Virus record (IMG/VR): IMGVR_UViG_3300042892_000537 | Span: 1-37,693 of that record | Reading direction: 5' to 3' (one strand) | Length of the DNA stretch: 37,693 bases | From: a virus | Shown here: in pieces, positions 29,956 through 37,373 of the stretch | How the letters are laid out: each line of letters starts with the position of its first letter | How positions within the stretch are numbered: position 1 is the first letter of the stretch | Made by a program: the position numbers and the translations under genes | The notes under the pieces: model-generated | Told to the model about the DNA's origin: nothing | What the model saw: only the letters and a program-made list of their open reading frames with translations | The model's database searches: none

Positions 29956-30597
29956 CTATTTAATTTTTAGATCTTTGATTAAGCCTTTTACAGCTTCTTT
30001 CAAATATTTCTGTACTTTTTGATCTGCGCTGGCTTCTTTTGCCATCTCGAATACCTTACTGCCACCTTTCATATTCATCAGTCCTTCGTAAATCGCTGTT
30101 GGATATGCGTTAGGTGCGCTTGGTTGCGCAACTACATCTACTGTGACTATTTCAAAGTCACTTACTTTGCCGTCTCCCTCGTTCACGTTGCCGCTACCAC
30201 GAGATGAAACACCAAGTTTTACTCCTGACTCCAGCATTGTTGTTACCAACAATCCCATTGGAGTAGGAAGAACCTTTAATTTACCAAAACCATTAGGACC
30301 ATCCATCCACATATCAGTAATCATATGTGAAACGCGATCTAGATTAATTTTCAAATCATCAGGGTGATCAACTTCGCCTAAGACGCTGTAACCACCCTTG
30401 ATTTGTTCATTTAATGTACTAACAGCTTTTTCTATTTCGTGAACTGGGTATACACGTTCATTGTGGTTTTTAACACCACCTTGAATGAATACTCCTTTCA
30501 TGTAGAGATTTTTACCTTTGCCGTCAGCGTGAGCTTCAGATAGAATTTCCATTCTAGCTGCGTCAAATGTTAAATGCTCTTTTAAGTATAAAGCCAT
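29956..30597 (-). CDS. 21: Prohead core protease (gp21-like)
   Basis: This serine protease, located in the prohead core, cleaves scaffold and capsid proteins during maturation and then itself. The 213-residue sequence shows the family motifs in order: NERVYP (residues 46-51), GEVDHP with the likely catalytic His78, GVSSRGSG with the likely nucleophile Ser131 or Ser132, and VDVVAQPSAPNAYP with Asp154. T4 gp21 is of similar length (212). The ATG at 30597 has TTAGGAAA upstream; the gap to the preceding acidic protein gene is 13 bases. It is cotranscribed with gp22 and gp23. Confidence 0.95.
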   Translation of the reverse strand: MALYLKEHLTFDAARMEILSEAHADGKGKNLYMKGVFIQGGVKNHNERVYPVHEIEKAVSTLNEQIKGGYSVLGEVDHPDDLKINLDRVSHMITDMWMDGPNGFGKLKVLPTPMGLLVTTMLESGVKLGVSSRGSGNVNEGDGKVSDFEIVTVDVVAQPSAPNAYPTAIYEGLMNMKGGSKVFEMAKEASADQKVQKYLKEAVKGLIKDLKIK

Positions 30598-30610
30598 TAT
30601 AGTTTCCTAA

Positions 30611-31459
30611 TTATTTTGCTAGTGGGCTTTTAGTTGCAACTGATAATTTACCGTCAGTTGTTTGACCTTCACCAGCTCTTGCTTTTTCTTTTGTTTTGAA
30701 TGCTGAACCAGCTTTACCGCCTGGAACATTGATGTTACCAGCATTGTTTACTTGTGGTTTTTTAGCTGTTGAACCTTTTTCTTCGCCACCTTTAACAATG
30801 TTAGCACTTGTGCCACCCATGTCATTTTTACCAGCTACGATAGAACCTTTATTAACTGCTGTAGAACTACCTTTACCAACTTCACCGCCTTCGGTTTTGT
30901 TTGAAGGTGCAGCTACTTTTTCAACATATTCACGTACGATAGATTCATCAACTTCTTCATCTTCTTCGTCGTCTTCATCTTCTTCTTTAGCTTCAAAGAA
31001 CTCTGATTGTTCTTCTTCGCCGCCCATTTCTTCTGAACCTTCATCACCGTGGATGCCTGGCATAGCTTCTTCTTCGTGTTCTTCACCTGCCATTAATGCA
31101 TCAAATTCAGCTTTAAGTTCGTCAAGTGCTGATTCTAAATCAACAACGCGATCTTCAATTTCGGCTTCTTCGTGTTCTTCGCCATCAAATTCGCCTTCTT
31201 CGCTTTCTTCTGAATCTAAAGCGCCAAGCTCATCGCCTTCTTCGCTTTCTTCTTCTTCGCTGATGCCTTCTTCGTCCATTTGAACGTCTCTTGCAAGACC
31301 TTCAACTTCGTTGCCACCAACTTCTTCTAAATCTTGTTCGTCAATTAATGACTCATAGATATCACGTGATTTTTCTACAACGATAGTGTGGAAAAGTTCA
31401 CGAGCTTTATCTGTCTCGTCATTGATGATGTGTTCGATTAATTGTTCGTACTTGTTCAT
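30611..31459 (-). CDS. Acidic prohead core-like protein
   Basis: A 282-residue protein whose middle (residues about 55-180) is extremely acidic, with runs such as EEDEDDEEDEEVDE. The N-terminus is helical (MNKYEQLIEHIINDETDKARELF), and the C-terminal third is Lys/Gly/Ser/Thr-rich and basic. It sits between portal and protease genes, where T4 has the small acidic core proteins gp67 and gp68, and could fill their role as internal core components packed with the scaffold. The low-complexity composition prevents a firm homology call. L-x-E sites for the protease are present. The ATG at 31459 is preceded by AAGGAG. It may head the core protein-gp21-gp22-gp23 unit from a weak late promoter at 31524-31531. 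Confidence 0.78.
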   Translation of the reverse strand: MNKYEQLIEHIINDETDKARELFHTIVVEKSRDIYESLIDEQDLEEVGGNEVEGLARDVQMDEEGISEEEESEEGDELGALDSEESEEGEFDGEEHEEAEIEDRVVDLESALDELKAEFDALMAGEEHEEEAMPGIHGDEGSEEMGGEEEQSEFFEAKEEDEDDEEDEEVDESIVREYVEKVAAPSNKTEGGEVGKGSSTAVNKGSIVAGKNDMGGTSANIVKGGEEKGSTAKKPQVNNAGNINVPGGKAGSAFKTKEKARAGEGQTTDGKLSVATKSPLAK

Positions 31460-31523
31460 GAATGAACTCCTTAAAAAATATTAAATCCGGACTAATACTC
31501 AATTGAATTGTATTATGTTTATA

Positions 31524-31531
31524 TATTTACA
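31524..31531 (-). promoter_or_regulatory. Possible late promoter of the core-gp21-gp22-gp23 unit
   Basis: TGTAAATA on the minus strand has one mismatch to TATAAATA. The surrounding 128-base gap (31460-31587) is very AT-rich with several partial matches, so the exact element is uncertain. A promoter here would explain separate control of the capsid unit. Confidence 0.4.
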
Positions 31532-31587
31532 AAATTTATTGAAAAGGGGGGTTAAATGCTATGTTTTTGAATCGTTTTGATGGATAA

Positions 31588-31809
31588 TTACATCGCTGGC
31601 TGTGCTGGTGGTGCTTTATACTGTGTTCTTACACCTTCAAGATCCTGCTCGTGCTCTAATTTACGCACATCATTCATAATACGTAAACGGTTGATTTGTT
31701 TAATAGTCAACTTGGTTTTACGTAGATCGCTGAGTTTCACCGCAGAATTGTCTTCTTTTTCTGTGGCATAACCTGTAGGAATAGGTTCAAAAATTTCTAG
31801 TATGTTCAT
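31588..31809 (-). CDS. Small head-region protein following the portal gene
   Basis: A 73-residue basic, helical protein: MNILEIFEPIPTGYATE, then a conserved-looking KLSDLRKTKLTIKQINRLRIMNDVRKLEHEQDLE and a Pro/Ala-rich tail. I recall very similar short proteins at this place in marine T4-like phages. In T4 this position holds gp67 or gp68, small prohead core proteins, so a core or scaffold role is likely but not shown. The start could be the TTG at 31824 (5 codons earlier) or the ATG at 31809. The ATG is preferred because it begins the recognisable sequence, although no good ribosome site precedes it; coupling to portal translation (stop at 31830) is likely. Confidence 0.7.
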   Translation of the reverse strand: MNILEIFEPIPTGYATEKEDNSAVKLSDLRKTKLTIKQINRLRIMNDVRKLEHEQDLEGVRTQYKAPPAQPAM

Positions 31810-31829
31810 AAGAGTATTTACCAAAATGC

Positions 31830-33542
31830 CTATAAACCTAAACCACCACCAGGTGCTTCTGGTGCTGCACCCGCTGTTTCTGGGCCGCCCATTGGAGCTC
31901 CGCCCATAGCATTGGCACCAGGCATTGGAGCTGGTTCTAAGTTAGTAAGATCTTGTTGTATACCAGCTGTAGTAACACCAACGCTACGTAGTCCAGCTGC
32001 CGGCGCAGTTGTGTCTTCTGCTGAGCCATTTTCTTCTGACCACATTTCGTCGTTTTCTTGCATTTCTTCTTCGCTTAGATCTAGATAGCGTTTAAGCAAG
32101 AAACGTTTACTTAGGTATGGAATTGGTTCTAGTGCTGTGTATGCTTGGATACGTGTAGCATCAACTTCAGCTTGACGATATTTGGCAAAGTTTTGTGGCT
32201 CATTAAATCGTAATTCAAACAAGCTACCGTCAATGTTAATGCCTCTCCAACGCATGAACATCTTAAACTCTTGATCTAGTTTTTCTACAATCAACATTTG
32301 TAGTCTGATACAATATTGATTAAAACGCCATTCTTGGATCAATGCTGTGGTTGTTTTGCCGTCACTGTATGTACGTTCGCCCTCATCACTGCCGTTAGGC
32401 AAGTAACTACTAGGAATACGTAGGCCACGGAACATCTTATTAGTAAAGAATCGTAAGTCAGTGATCTCACCTAGGTTTTGACCGCCTGGGAATACTTCAA
32501 CACTTGATCCGCGATTGTCTGCACCTACAGGGAAAAAGTAATCTTCGTTAGTTGACAATGGATTATATGTAGCATCCATCATGTTAGCGCCGCCACCTGT
32601 TTGTGTAGGAATACGACGTTGTTGTATTTCATTTTTGATACGATCAACAAAGGCCATGGCCATATGACTTGGCATGTTACCCACATCAATCTTAAAGATT
32701 CTGCGTTCCGGAGCACGTTGTATGCGATAGATAATAATTGCATCTTCTAATAATTCTTTTTGTTTGAATATCTTAAAGATACTTTCTAAAATACTATTAC
32801 CAAATGGCCAATTAACATCTAAGCCTTCTGTTAGGCTCATATGTACTACGTGTTCTGCATCTAACACTGCTTCATTTTGTGCATGACTAAAGCGTGTACC
32901 ACCACTGTATGGACTGTTTGGTTGTACATAACTACCGCTTGGTCCGCCTACTTGTGGGTGATTAATAAATGTATCACTGGCACTTAATGCTGTTGCTGTT
33001 AAATTCTTAAAGTTGATGTTAAGATCTTTGATAACATATTGTTCTGGTTCTTTGCCTTCTGATTCATTGACAATGACCTTGACTACCTTGTGCATCTCTG
33101 TCCAATATAATTCAAATGTTTCTGGATCACGTAGGAAAACCTGATCACCGTATTTGATTACATTACGGAATAATTTGAACAAGCGTTTATTAAACTTGTT
33201 AAGAGTACACCATTGGTTAAGTTGATCTTTCAGGATCTTAATTTCGTTATCAGTTGGTTTTTCTTTGAAGTGTAAATCAAAGCCTGTACCGTTTTCTAAA
33301 TTTGTCTGTGTTGAAAACTCAGCAATAATATCCAAGGCAGCATTAATTTCACTGTCCATGTCCATTTGTTCGTATTGATTGTAGCGTTCTGTACGATTTG
33401 GGTGACCAATATAAACTTCTGGAAGTTTACTGGCAAAATTACGATACCCAGGATCTATGTTTGATACACCGCTATTGCCATTGCCCATTGGGCTCATCTG
33501 GCCGCTAGTGTTTGCCGATTTGAAATATTTTTTCCATGCCAT
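31830..33542 (-). CDS. 20: Portal vertex protein (gp20-like)
   Basis: This protein forms the dodecameric ring at one head vertex through which DNA is packaged and ejected; it also starts head assembly. The 570-residue sequence (T4: 524) contains strongly conserved portal segments: RYNQYEQMDMDSEINAALDIIAEFSTQ, LFRNVIKYGDQVFLRDP, IYRIQRAPERRIFKIDVGNMP, GLRIPSSYLPNGSDEGERTYSDGKTTTALIQEWRF and LRFNEPQNFAKYRQAEVDATR. The C-terminus is a Pro/Gly/Ala-rich tail. The ATG at 33542 lies 23 bases after a late promoter (33565-33572) with AAAGAGA as ribosome site. It is followed directly by the small head-region gene. Confidence 0.95.
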   Translation of the reverse strand: MAWKKYFKSANTSGQMSPMGNGNSGVSNIDPGYRNFASKLPEVYIGHPNRTERYNQYEQMDMDSEINAALDIIAEFSTQTNLENGTGFDLHFKEKPTDNEIKILKDQLNQWCTLNKFNKRLFKLFRNVIKYGDQVFLRDPETFELYWTEMHKVVKVIVNESEGKEPEQYVIKDLNINFKNLTATALSASDTFINHPQVGGPSGSYVQPNSPYSGGTRFSHAQNEAVLDAEHVVHMSLTEGLDVNWPFGNSILESIFKIFKQKELLEDAIIIYRIQRAPERRIFKIDVGNMPSHMAMAFVDRIKNEIQQRRIPTQTGGGANMMDATYNPLSTNEDYFFPVGADNRGSSVEVFPGGQNLGEITDLRFFTNKMFRGLRIPSSYLPNGSDEGERTYSDGKTTTALIQEWRFNQYCIRLQMLIVEKLDQEFKMFMRWRGINIDGSLFELRFNEPQNFAKYRQAEVDATRIQAYTALEPIPYLSKRFLLKRYLDLSEEEMQENDEMWSEENGSAEDTTAPAAGLRSVGVTTAGIQQDLTNLEPAPMPGANAMGGAPMGGPETAGAAPEAPGGGLGL

Positions 33543-33564
33543 AGTATAGTCTCTTTAGATACAG

Positions 33565-33572
33565 TATTTATC
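33565..33572 (-). promoter_or_regulatory. Late promoter of portal gene
   Basis: GATAAATA on the minus strand, lying between the tape-measure stop (33576) and the portal ATG (33542). Confidence 0.75.
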
Positions 33573-33575
33573 GCT

Positions 33576-35831
33576 CTACTGACTAGCCTGTAGTATTCCT
33601 GATGTTAGAGTGTTATTCTTTTGCATGGCTGTTAAAATTTGGTTTAATAGATCAGTTTGGTATTGCATGGCCTGTGATACTGCTCCACCCCCATCCATTT
33701 TAACTGGTAGTGTTTTACCGTCTGGTAATGGAACTACTGCTTCTGTGCCGTGTAATGTTGCAGCATATCCGCTTAACGGACCTGAGGCAATACCACCATC
33801 AGCAAATTTTGGTGTACCTGCTGATGGTACTCCCGCAAATTCTGCGCTTTTGGCAGTGTTCTGTTCAATTTGTTTTAATGTAGCAGTTTGTTCTTTGGCA
33901 TTAGGATCAGCTGTTTTATCGCCCAATGCAGAACCACCTTGACCTTTGGTTGGTGCTTGTGTTGATGCGCTTTGTGCTGTTGCTAGGGTATCACCTGCGC
34001 CTGATCCTTTGTTTGAAACTTCGTCAGCACTTGCCGCTTTACCGCCCATGGTACTACTTAATCCAGGGATACTAAAATTCAATCCTGTAATTTCTGACAG
34101 ACCTGCTAGCCAACCAATCGTTCCTGTAACCATTTTAATTCCTGTGGTTACAAATTTTGCTGATGCAGCTGATGCTGCCTCCATTACACTAGCATAAGTT
34201 GGCAATATTCCACTAGCTAGACTTTCCATTTCATTTTGGAAACTAGTCATCACTTCTGTTAATCCAACATAAGCACTAGTTAATCCGTCACTGGCTCCTG
34301 CTTGTGTGTTGGCAGCTCTCATGCTGGCTTCTGCCGCATTTGGATCATATCGATATTGACGTAGCGCATTACCAAATTGACTCATACCCTGGGCAACTGC
34401 ACTAGTACCGCCCGGATTCATCAATGTAGCAAAGTCAGTGGCACTTTCACCTGCGGCACGATAAGCAATAGCCGCTTGTCCTAAATTCTTTTGTGTTGCT
34501 GTGACCATGTTAACGTTGGCGCTTTGTACTTGTCTAGCCGTGGTTGTTAACATGTCCATGATGATTCTATTACTAGCAATCACAGGGTCAGTTACTACTC
34601 CACCTGCCAACATCTGTGCTAAAGCCGCTTGTAATTTAGGCCCTTGTTCGCCTGGCATAGCCGCTAGTGTAGCATAAGCATCTTGGAATGCATTGGCTTG
34701 TGCGCCAGTAAGACTATTCATCAATGCACCACGTTGTACTTCTGCACGTGCTTGCTCTATTAATCTAGCCGCATCCTGTCCTGTAATATCTGAAAGTACT
34801 TTTAGATGTTTGGCATATTCTTCAGTTTGTCTTGCTAGGGTAGCTGGCGCTATTTTTGACAAGTTCACACCAACTGATCGTTGTTGTGCCAAGTACTGGG
34901 CCATAATTACCTGTTGTTGTTCAAACGAATAACCTAATGCCAACAATGAATCTCGCACCACCCTGCCACTTTTACCTGTGGTGCTAGCCATGGCTCCCAT
35001 GGTCTTTGATATTAACTCTGTAGCATCACCCACGCTCATACCCATGCCTGTGATATAAGGTCTAGCCGCAACCACTGCCTTGGTAAATGCCACAATACCA
35101 ATACCCGATTGATTAGCATACGCAGCCATTTGACTCATTCCGCCCGCAAAGCTACCACCAATGCCAGCAAAAGCAAATAATTGATCAGCACGTTTTTGGA
35201 ACTCTTTTTCTAATATAGTGTTGACTGTGGTGAATATTTCATTAGCAACATCAATGATTGTATTAGCAAGATCACCCAATCCTTGTACAGCGTCAGCAAG
35301 ACCAGCACCAATGAATGGTACCCAACCTACCGCAGCTTTACCTAGAGCTACACCAATGTCTACACCAATGTGCGCAATTTGAAACATGACATTGTTGATT
35401 GTTTCTAATATACCCGCACCAGCTTTGATCGGATTTGCAGCCATATCGTCATAATTCATAAGGAACTTACCGGCTAGTGCGCCAGCAGTTACAGTTAGAT
35501 CACCAAATGCAGACTTAAGATCTGATTTAGCTTTAGACATAGCAATACCAAAATCACCAACAACCTTAACTTCTTTTTCGTAGGTATCAATTAGATCTTC
35601 TAGTTCGTTATTGGCTTTCTTCTGAGCTTCGGCTTGTTTGTTAGTTTCAGTTGTGTTTTTCTTTTGGGCTGCTAGGGCTTTAGCATCTGCAGCCGCTTTG
35701 GCCGCTTCGTCACGTTGTTTGGTCTTTTCACTCTTAGACATAACCGCAAGAAGTTTTTGCAGTGTGTCCTCCTGCGCAAAATTATCTGCTTCTACTGTCC
35801 CTATTCCGGGTATTTCAATTTTAACGGCCAT
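33576..35831 (-). CDS. Tape-measure-like tail protein
   Basis: A 751-residue protein, probably the tail length-determining (tape measure) protein, functional counterpart of T4 gp29. The N-terminus (VEADNFAQEDTLQKLLAVMSKS) leads into an Ala/Lys/Gln-rich coiled coil (residues about 30-85). A hydrophobic helical region follows at about 105-200, then long helical repeats. Residues 676-711 carry FADGGIASGP, SGYAATLHGTEAVVPLPDGKTLPV, a motif frequent at the C-terminus of phage tape measure proteins. The neighbours are gp26 and portal. Alternative: another hub protein with the same C-terminal motif. The ATG at 35831 lacks a strong ribosome site; a late promoter CATAAATA lies at 35869-35876. Confidence 0.65.
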   Translation of the reverse strand: MAVKIEIPGIGTVEADNFAQEDTLQKLLAVMSKSEKTKQRDEAAKAAADAKALAAQKKNTTETNKQAEAQKKANNELEDLIDTYEKEVKVVGDFGIAMSKAKSDLKSAFGDLTVTAGALAGKFLMNYDDMAANPIKAGAGILETINNVMFQIAHIGVDIGVALGKAAVGWVPFIGAGLADAVQGLGDLANTIIDVANEIFTTVNTILEKEFQKRADQLFAFAGIGGSFAGGMSQMAAYANQSGIGIVAFTKAVVAARPYITGMGMSVGDATELISKTMGAMASTTGKSGRVVRDSLLALGYSFEQQQVIMAQYLAQQRSVGVNLSKIAPATLARQTEEYAKHLKVLSDITGQDAARLIEQARAEVQRGALMNSLTGAQANAFQDAYATLAAMPGEQGPKLQAALAQMLAGGVVTDPVIASNRIIMDMLTTTARQVQSANVNMVTATQKNLGQAAIAYRAAGESATDFATLMNPGGTSAVAQGMSQFGNALRQYRYDPNAAEASMRAANTQAGASDGLTSAYVGLTEVMTSFQNEMESLASGILPTYASVMEAASAASAKFVTTGIKMVTGTIGWLAGLSEITGLNFSIPGLSSTMGGKAASADEVSNKGSGAGDTLATAQSASTQAPTKGQGGSALGDKTADPNAKEQTATLKQIEQNTAKSAEFAGVPSAGTPKFADGGIASGPLSGYAATLHGTEAVVPLPDGKTLPVKMDGGGAVSQAMQYQTDLLNQILTAMQKNNTLTSGILQASQ

Positions 35832-35842
35832 GGTTTTTTCGC

Positions 35843-35850
35843 TATAAATA
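35843..35850 (+). promoter_or_regulatory. Late promoter of gp26
   Basis: Exact TATAAATA on the plus strand; predicted start near 35856, leader of about 35 bases with GGAG 11 bases before the gp26 ATG. It faces the minus-strand late promoter at 35869-35876. Confidence 0.75.
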
Positions 35851-35868
35851 TTATGATACTACTTATAC

Positions 35869-35876
35869 TATTTATG
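35869..35876 (-). promoter_or_regulatory. Late promoter of tape-measure gene
   Basis: CATAAATA on the minus strand; predicted start near 35863, so its transcript would overlap the 5' end of the gp26 transcript by roughly 8 bases. Confidence 0.65.
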
Positions 35877-35890
35877 GAGTTCAAAAACCA

Positions 35891-36736
35891 ATGGATCAAT
35901 CAATATCAAATAACCCTTTAGCCAAGCATTTTAGGCAACCTAGCATTTACCTAAAACTGCCCAGCGGTGGTCGTTTTTACCCTGAGGGAGCATTAGACTT
36001 AGATCCTACAGGTGAAATTCCTATCTATCCAATGACTGTCAAGGACGAATTACTGCTTAAAACGCCAGATGCACTGATGAACGGTAGCAGTCTAGTAGAA
36101 ATGATTGCTAGTTGCTGTCCTAGTATTAAAGATCCTTGGGTAATTCCGTTGATCGATCTAGACCCAATCCTTATTGCTATCAGACTAGCCAGTTACGGTC
36201 AAGGCATGGATATGAAAAGTAACTGCTCGCATTGTGAAGCTGAAAATGAGCACACAGTTGATCTTAGACATGTACTAGATACCATGAAGCCAATTGGCAA
36301 CTATGATCAACAAACATTCTTAAATGGCCTGGTATTTGAACTACAACCACAGACATTCAAAGAAATTAACACTGCGGGTATTATTGCGTTTGAACAACAA
36401 AAAATTGTTAATGTGGTTGGCAACAGCGAAATATCATTAGAAGATAAAAAAGCACAATTCCAAGCCAGCTTTGATAAATTAACAGAATTAAACATTGGCA
36501 CTTTGGTCAACTGTATTAAAACTATCACCACAGAAGACGGCACAGCGGTTAAAGAAAAAGAATTGATCAAAGACTTTTTAACACACACTGACCGTAAGAC
36601 TTACGAAAGTGTTAGAGATTTGGTCATGGTGTTAATCAAAGCCAATGCATTAGATCCTATGACTGTTAACTGTTCAGAATGTACTAAAGAATACAAAGTC
36701 ACCTTAGACTTCAATCAATCAAATTTTTTCGTATAA
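35891..36736 (+). CDS. 26: Baseplate hub protein (gp26-like)
   Basis: In T4, gp26 is needed to build the baseplate hub. The 281-residue protein (T4: 208) has the family opening HFRQPSIYLKLPSGGRFYPEGALDLDPTGEIPIYPMTVKDELLLKTPDALMNG, followed by CCPSIKDPW and a DLDPILIAIRLASYG helix. Two CxxC pairs (C112-C115 and C261-C264) may bind zinc. The final codons run through AAATTTTTTC (36721-36730), just before the stop at 36734-36736. Two overlapping -1 slippery heptamers occur there in the correct phase, the -1 frame is open into the gp51-like frame, and a stem begins 6 bases downstream. A longer gp26-gp51 product of about 356 residues is therefore plausible. The start is the ATG at 35891 with GGAG upstream. 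Confidence 0.85.
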   Translation: MDQSISNNPLAKHFRQPSIYLKLPSGGRFYPEGALDLDPTGEIPIYPMTVKDELLLKTPDALMNGSSLVEMIASCCPSIKDPWVIPLIDLDPILIAIRLASYGQGMDMKSNCSHCEAENEHTVDLRHVLDTMKPIGNYDQQTFLNGLVFELQPQTFKEINTAGIIAFEQQKIVNVVGNSEISLEDKKAQFQASFDKLTELNIGTLVNCIKTITTEDGTAVKEKELIKDFLTHTDRKTYESVRDLVMVLIKANALDPMTVNCSECTKEYKVTLDFNQSNFFV

Positions 36737-36804
36737 GGCTTTTGACCCTCTCTAACGAGGAAATCGTAGACTTGTTAGATAAAATGGAAGGAGAGTCAAA
36801 AGCC
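36721..36804 (+). promoter_or_regulatory. Candidate -1 ribosomal frameshift signal joining gp26 and gp51
   Basis: In the gp26 frame the sequence reads A AAT TTT TTC. A AAT TTT (36721-36727) and T TTT TTC (36724-36730) both fit the X XXY YYZ slippery pattern. After a 6-base spacer, GGCTTTTGAC (36737-36746) pairs perfectly with GTCAAAAGCC (36795-36804), and TCTC with GAGA extends the stem after a small bulge. The -1 frame has no stop from the slippery site to 36960. Confidence 0.6.
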
Positions 36805-36960
36805 ATGCGAGACGATGTACTTAGAATCTGCTGGTACATGCGCGGCTCAATTTCCTACAGCGACGGAATGTTGCTAGGTCACACAGATCGAACGATAATC
36901 AACAAGATCATCAAAGATAATATGGAAACTACCCAAAAGAGCGGATTACCGTTTTTTTAA
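36742..36960 (+). CDS. 51: gp51-like baseplate hub assembly protein (possibly only as gp26 fusion)
   Basis: A 72-codon frame ending in a highly conserved-looking sequence: LRICWYMRGSISYSDGMLLGHTDRTIINKIIKDNMETTQKSGLPFF. I associate this with the short reading frame that follows gene 26 in marine T4-like phages, often labelled baseplate hub assembly (T4 gene 51 also neighbours 26); the link to T4 gp51 itself is tentative. There is no ATG at the start of the conserved region. The only nearby option is the TTG at 36742, with AAGG just upstream but buried in a stem; the first ATG (36784) would cut off about 14 residues. The frame is -1 relative to gp26 and open back into it, so expression by frameshifting is an alternative to TTG initiation. 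Confidence 0.72.
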   Translation: MTLSNEEIVDLLDKMEGESKAMRDDVLRICWYMRGSISYSDGMLLGHTDRTIINKIIKDNMETTQKSGLPFF

Positions 36961-37021
36961 GAGTTTTAATTTATCCAAATTACAAAATCATTAACCTATC
37001 ATATTAAAGTTTTCCAACGAC

Positions 37022-37029
37022 TCTAAATA
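37022..37029 (+). promoter_or_regulatory. Possible late promoter of small membrane protein gene
   Basis: TCTAAATA on the plus strand has two mismatches to TATAAATA but keeps the TAAATA core. The predicted start near 37035 leaves a 40-base leader ending in GGAGG before the ATG at 37076. Confidence 0.45.
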
Positions 37030-37075
37030 GTTTACCCATTGCGCAAGCAGTGTTGGTTTTATGGAGGTCCATTAA

Positions 37076-37309
37076 ATGGAAATCTTAGCAACAATTAAGA
37101 AGTGGGCAAGTGCCCTTGCAGATACAACAGTGAGTGTTTTAGCATTGTTGATCGTGTTAGAAGTATTATTCAAGGGAGCAGCTATCCCATTTCTACCAAC
37201 AGTAGATGTCATTGGTTCAGTAACAAGCATCATTAAATCAGTGGGATCAGAAGGTGTTGTTGGTTTAGTGGCAGTATGGGTACTGTATTCAATTTGGAAG
37301 AACAAATAA
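37076..37309 (+). CDS. Small two-segment membrane protein
   Basis: A 77-residue protein with two hydrophobic segments, residues about 18-42 (TTVSVLALLIVLEVLFKG...IPFL) and 60-73 (GVVGLVAVWVLYSIW), separated by a short loop. It ends in a basic KNK. The start is the ATG at 37076 with a strong GGAGG 8 bases upstream, and a terminator follows at 37342, so it is a single-gene unit. I recall similar short proteins in marine T4-like phages without known function. Size and two membrane segments would suit a holin or another inner-membrane factor, but there is no lysin gene beside it in this window to support that. The opposite-strand frame over the same bases is a shadow. Confidence 0.8.
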   Translation: MEILATIKKWASALADTTVSVLALLIVLEVLFKGAAIPFLPTVDVIGSVTSIIKSVGSEGVVGLVAVWVLYSIWKNK

Positions 37310-37341
37310 TCTTAACTGATTAGTTCTTTTTGGTTATAAGC

Positions 37342-37373
37342 AAGCGTGAGTATTCATTTATTCACGCTTTTTT
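37342..37373 (+). terminator. Rho-independent terminator after membrane protein gene
   Basis: AAGCGTGA (37342-37349) pairs with TCACGCTT (37362-37369) with a 12-base loop, followed by a T run (TTTTTT, 37368-37373). Confidence 0.85.

Noticed and set aside
30696-31283. Serine-rich plus-strand open frame of 195 codons
   Set aside because: It is the antisense shadow of the Glu/Asp-rich core protein; GAA/GAT codons read backwards give Ser-rich frames. No ribosome site or promoter was seen.
37072-37305. Minus-strand frame of 77 codons over the small membrane protein gene
   Set aside because: The plus-strand frame has a strong GGAGG, a start codon, membrane segments and a following terminator; the minus frame has none of these.
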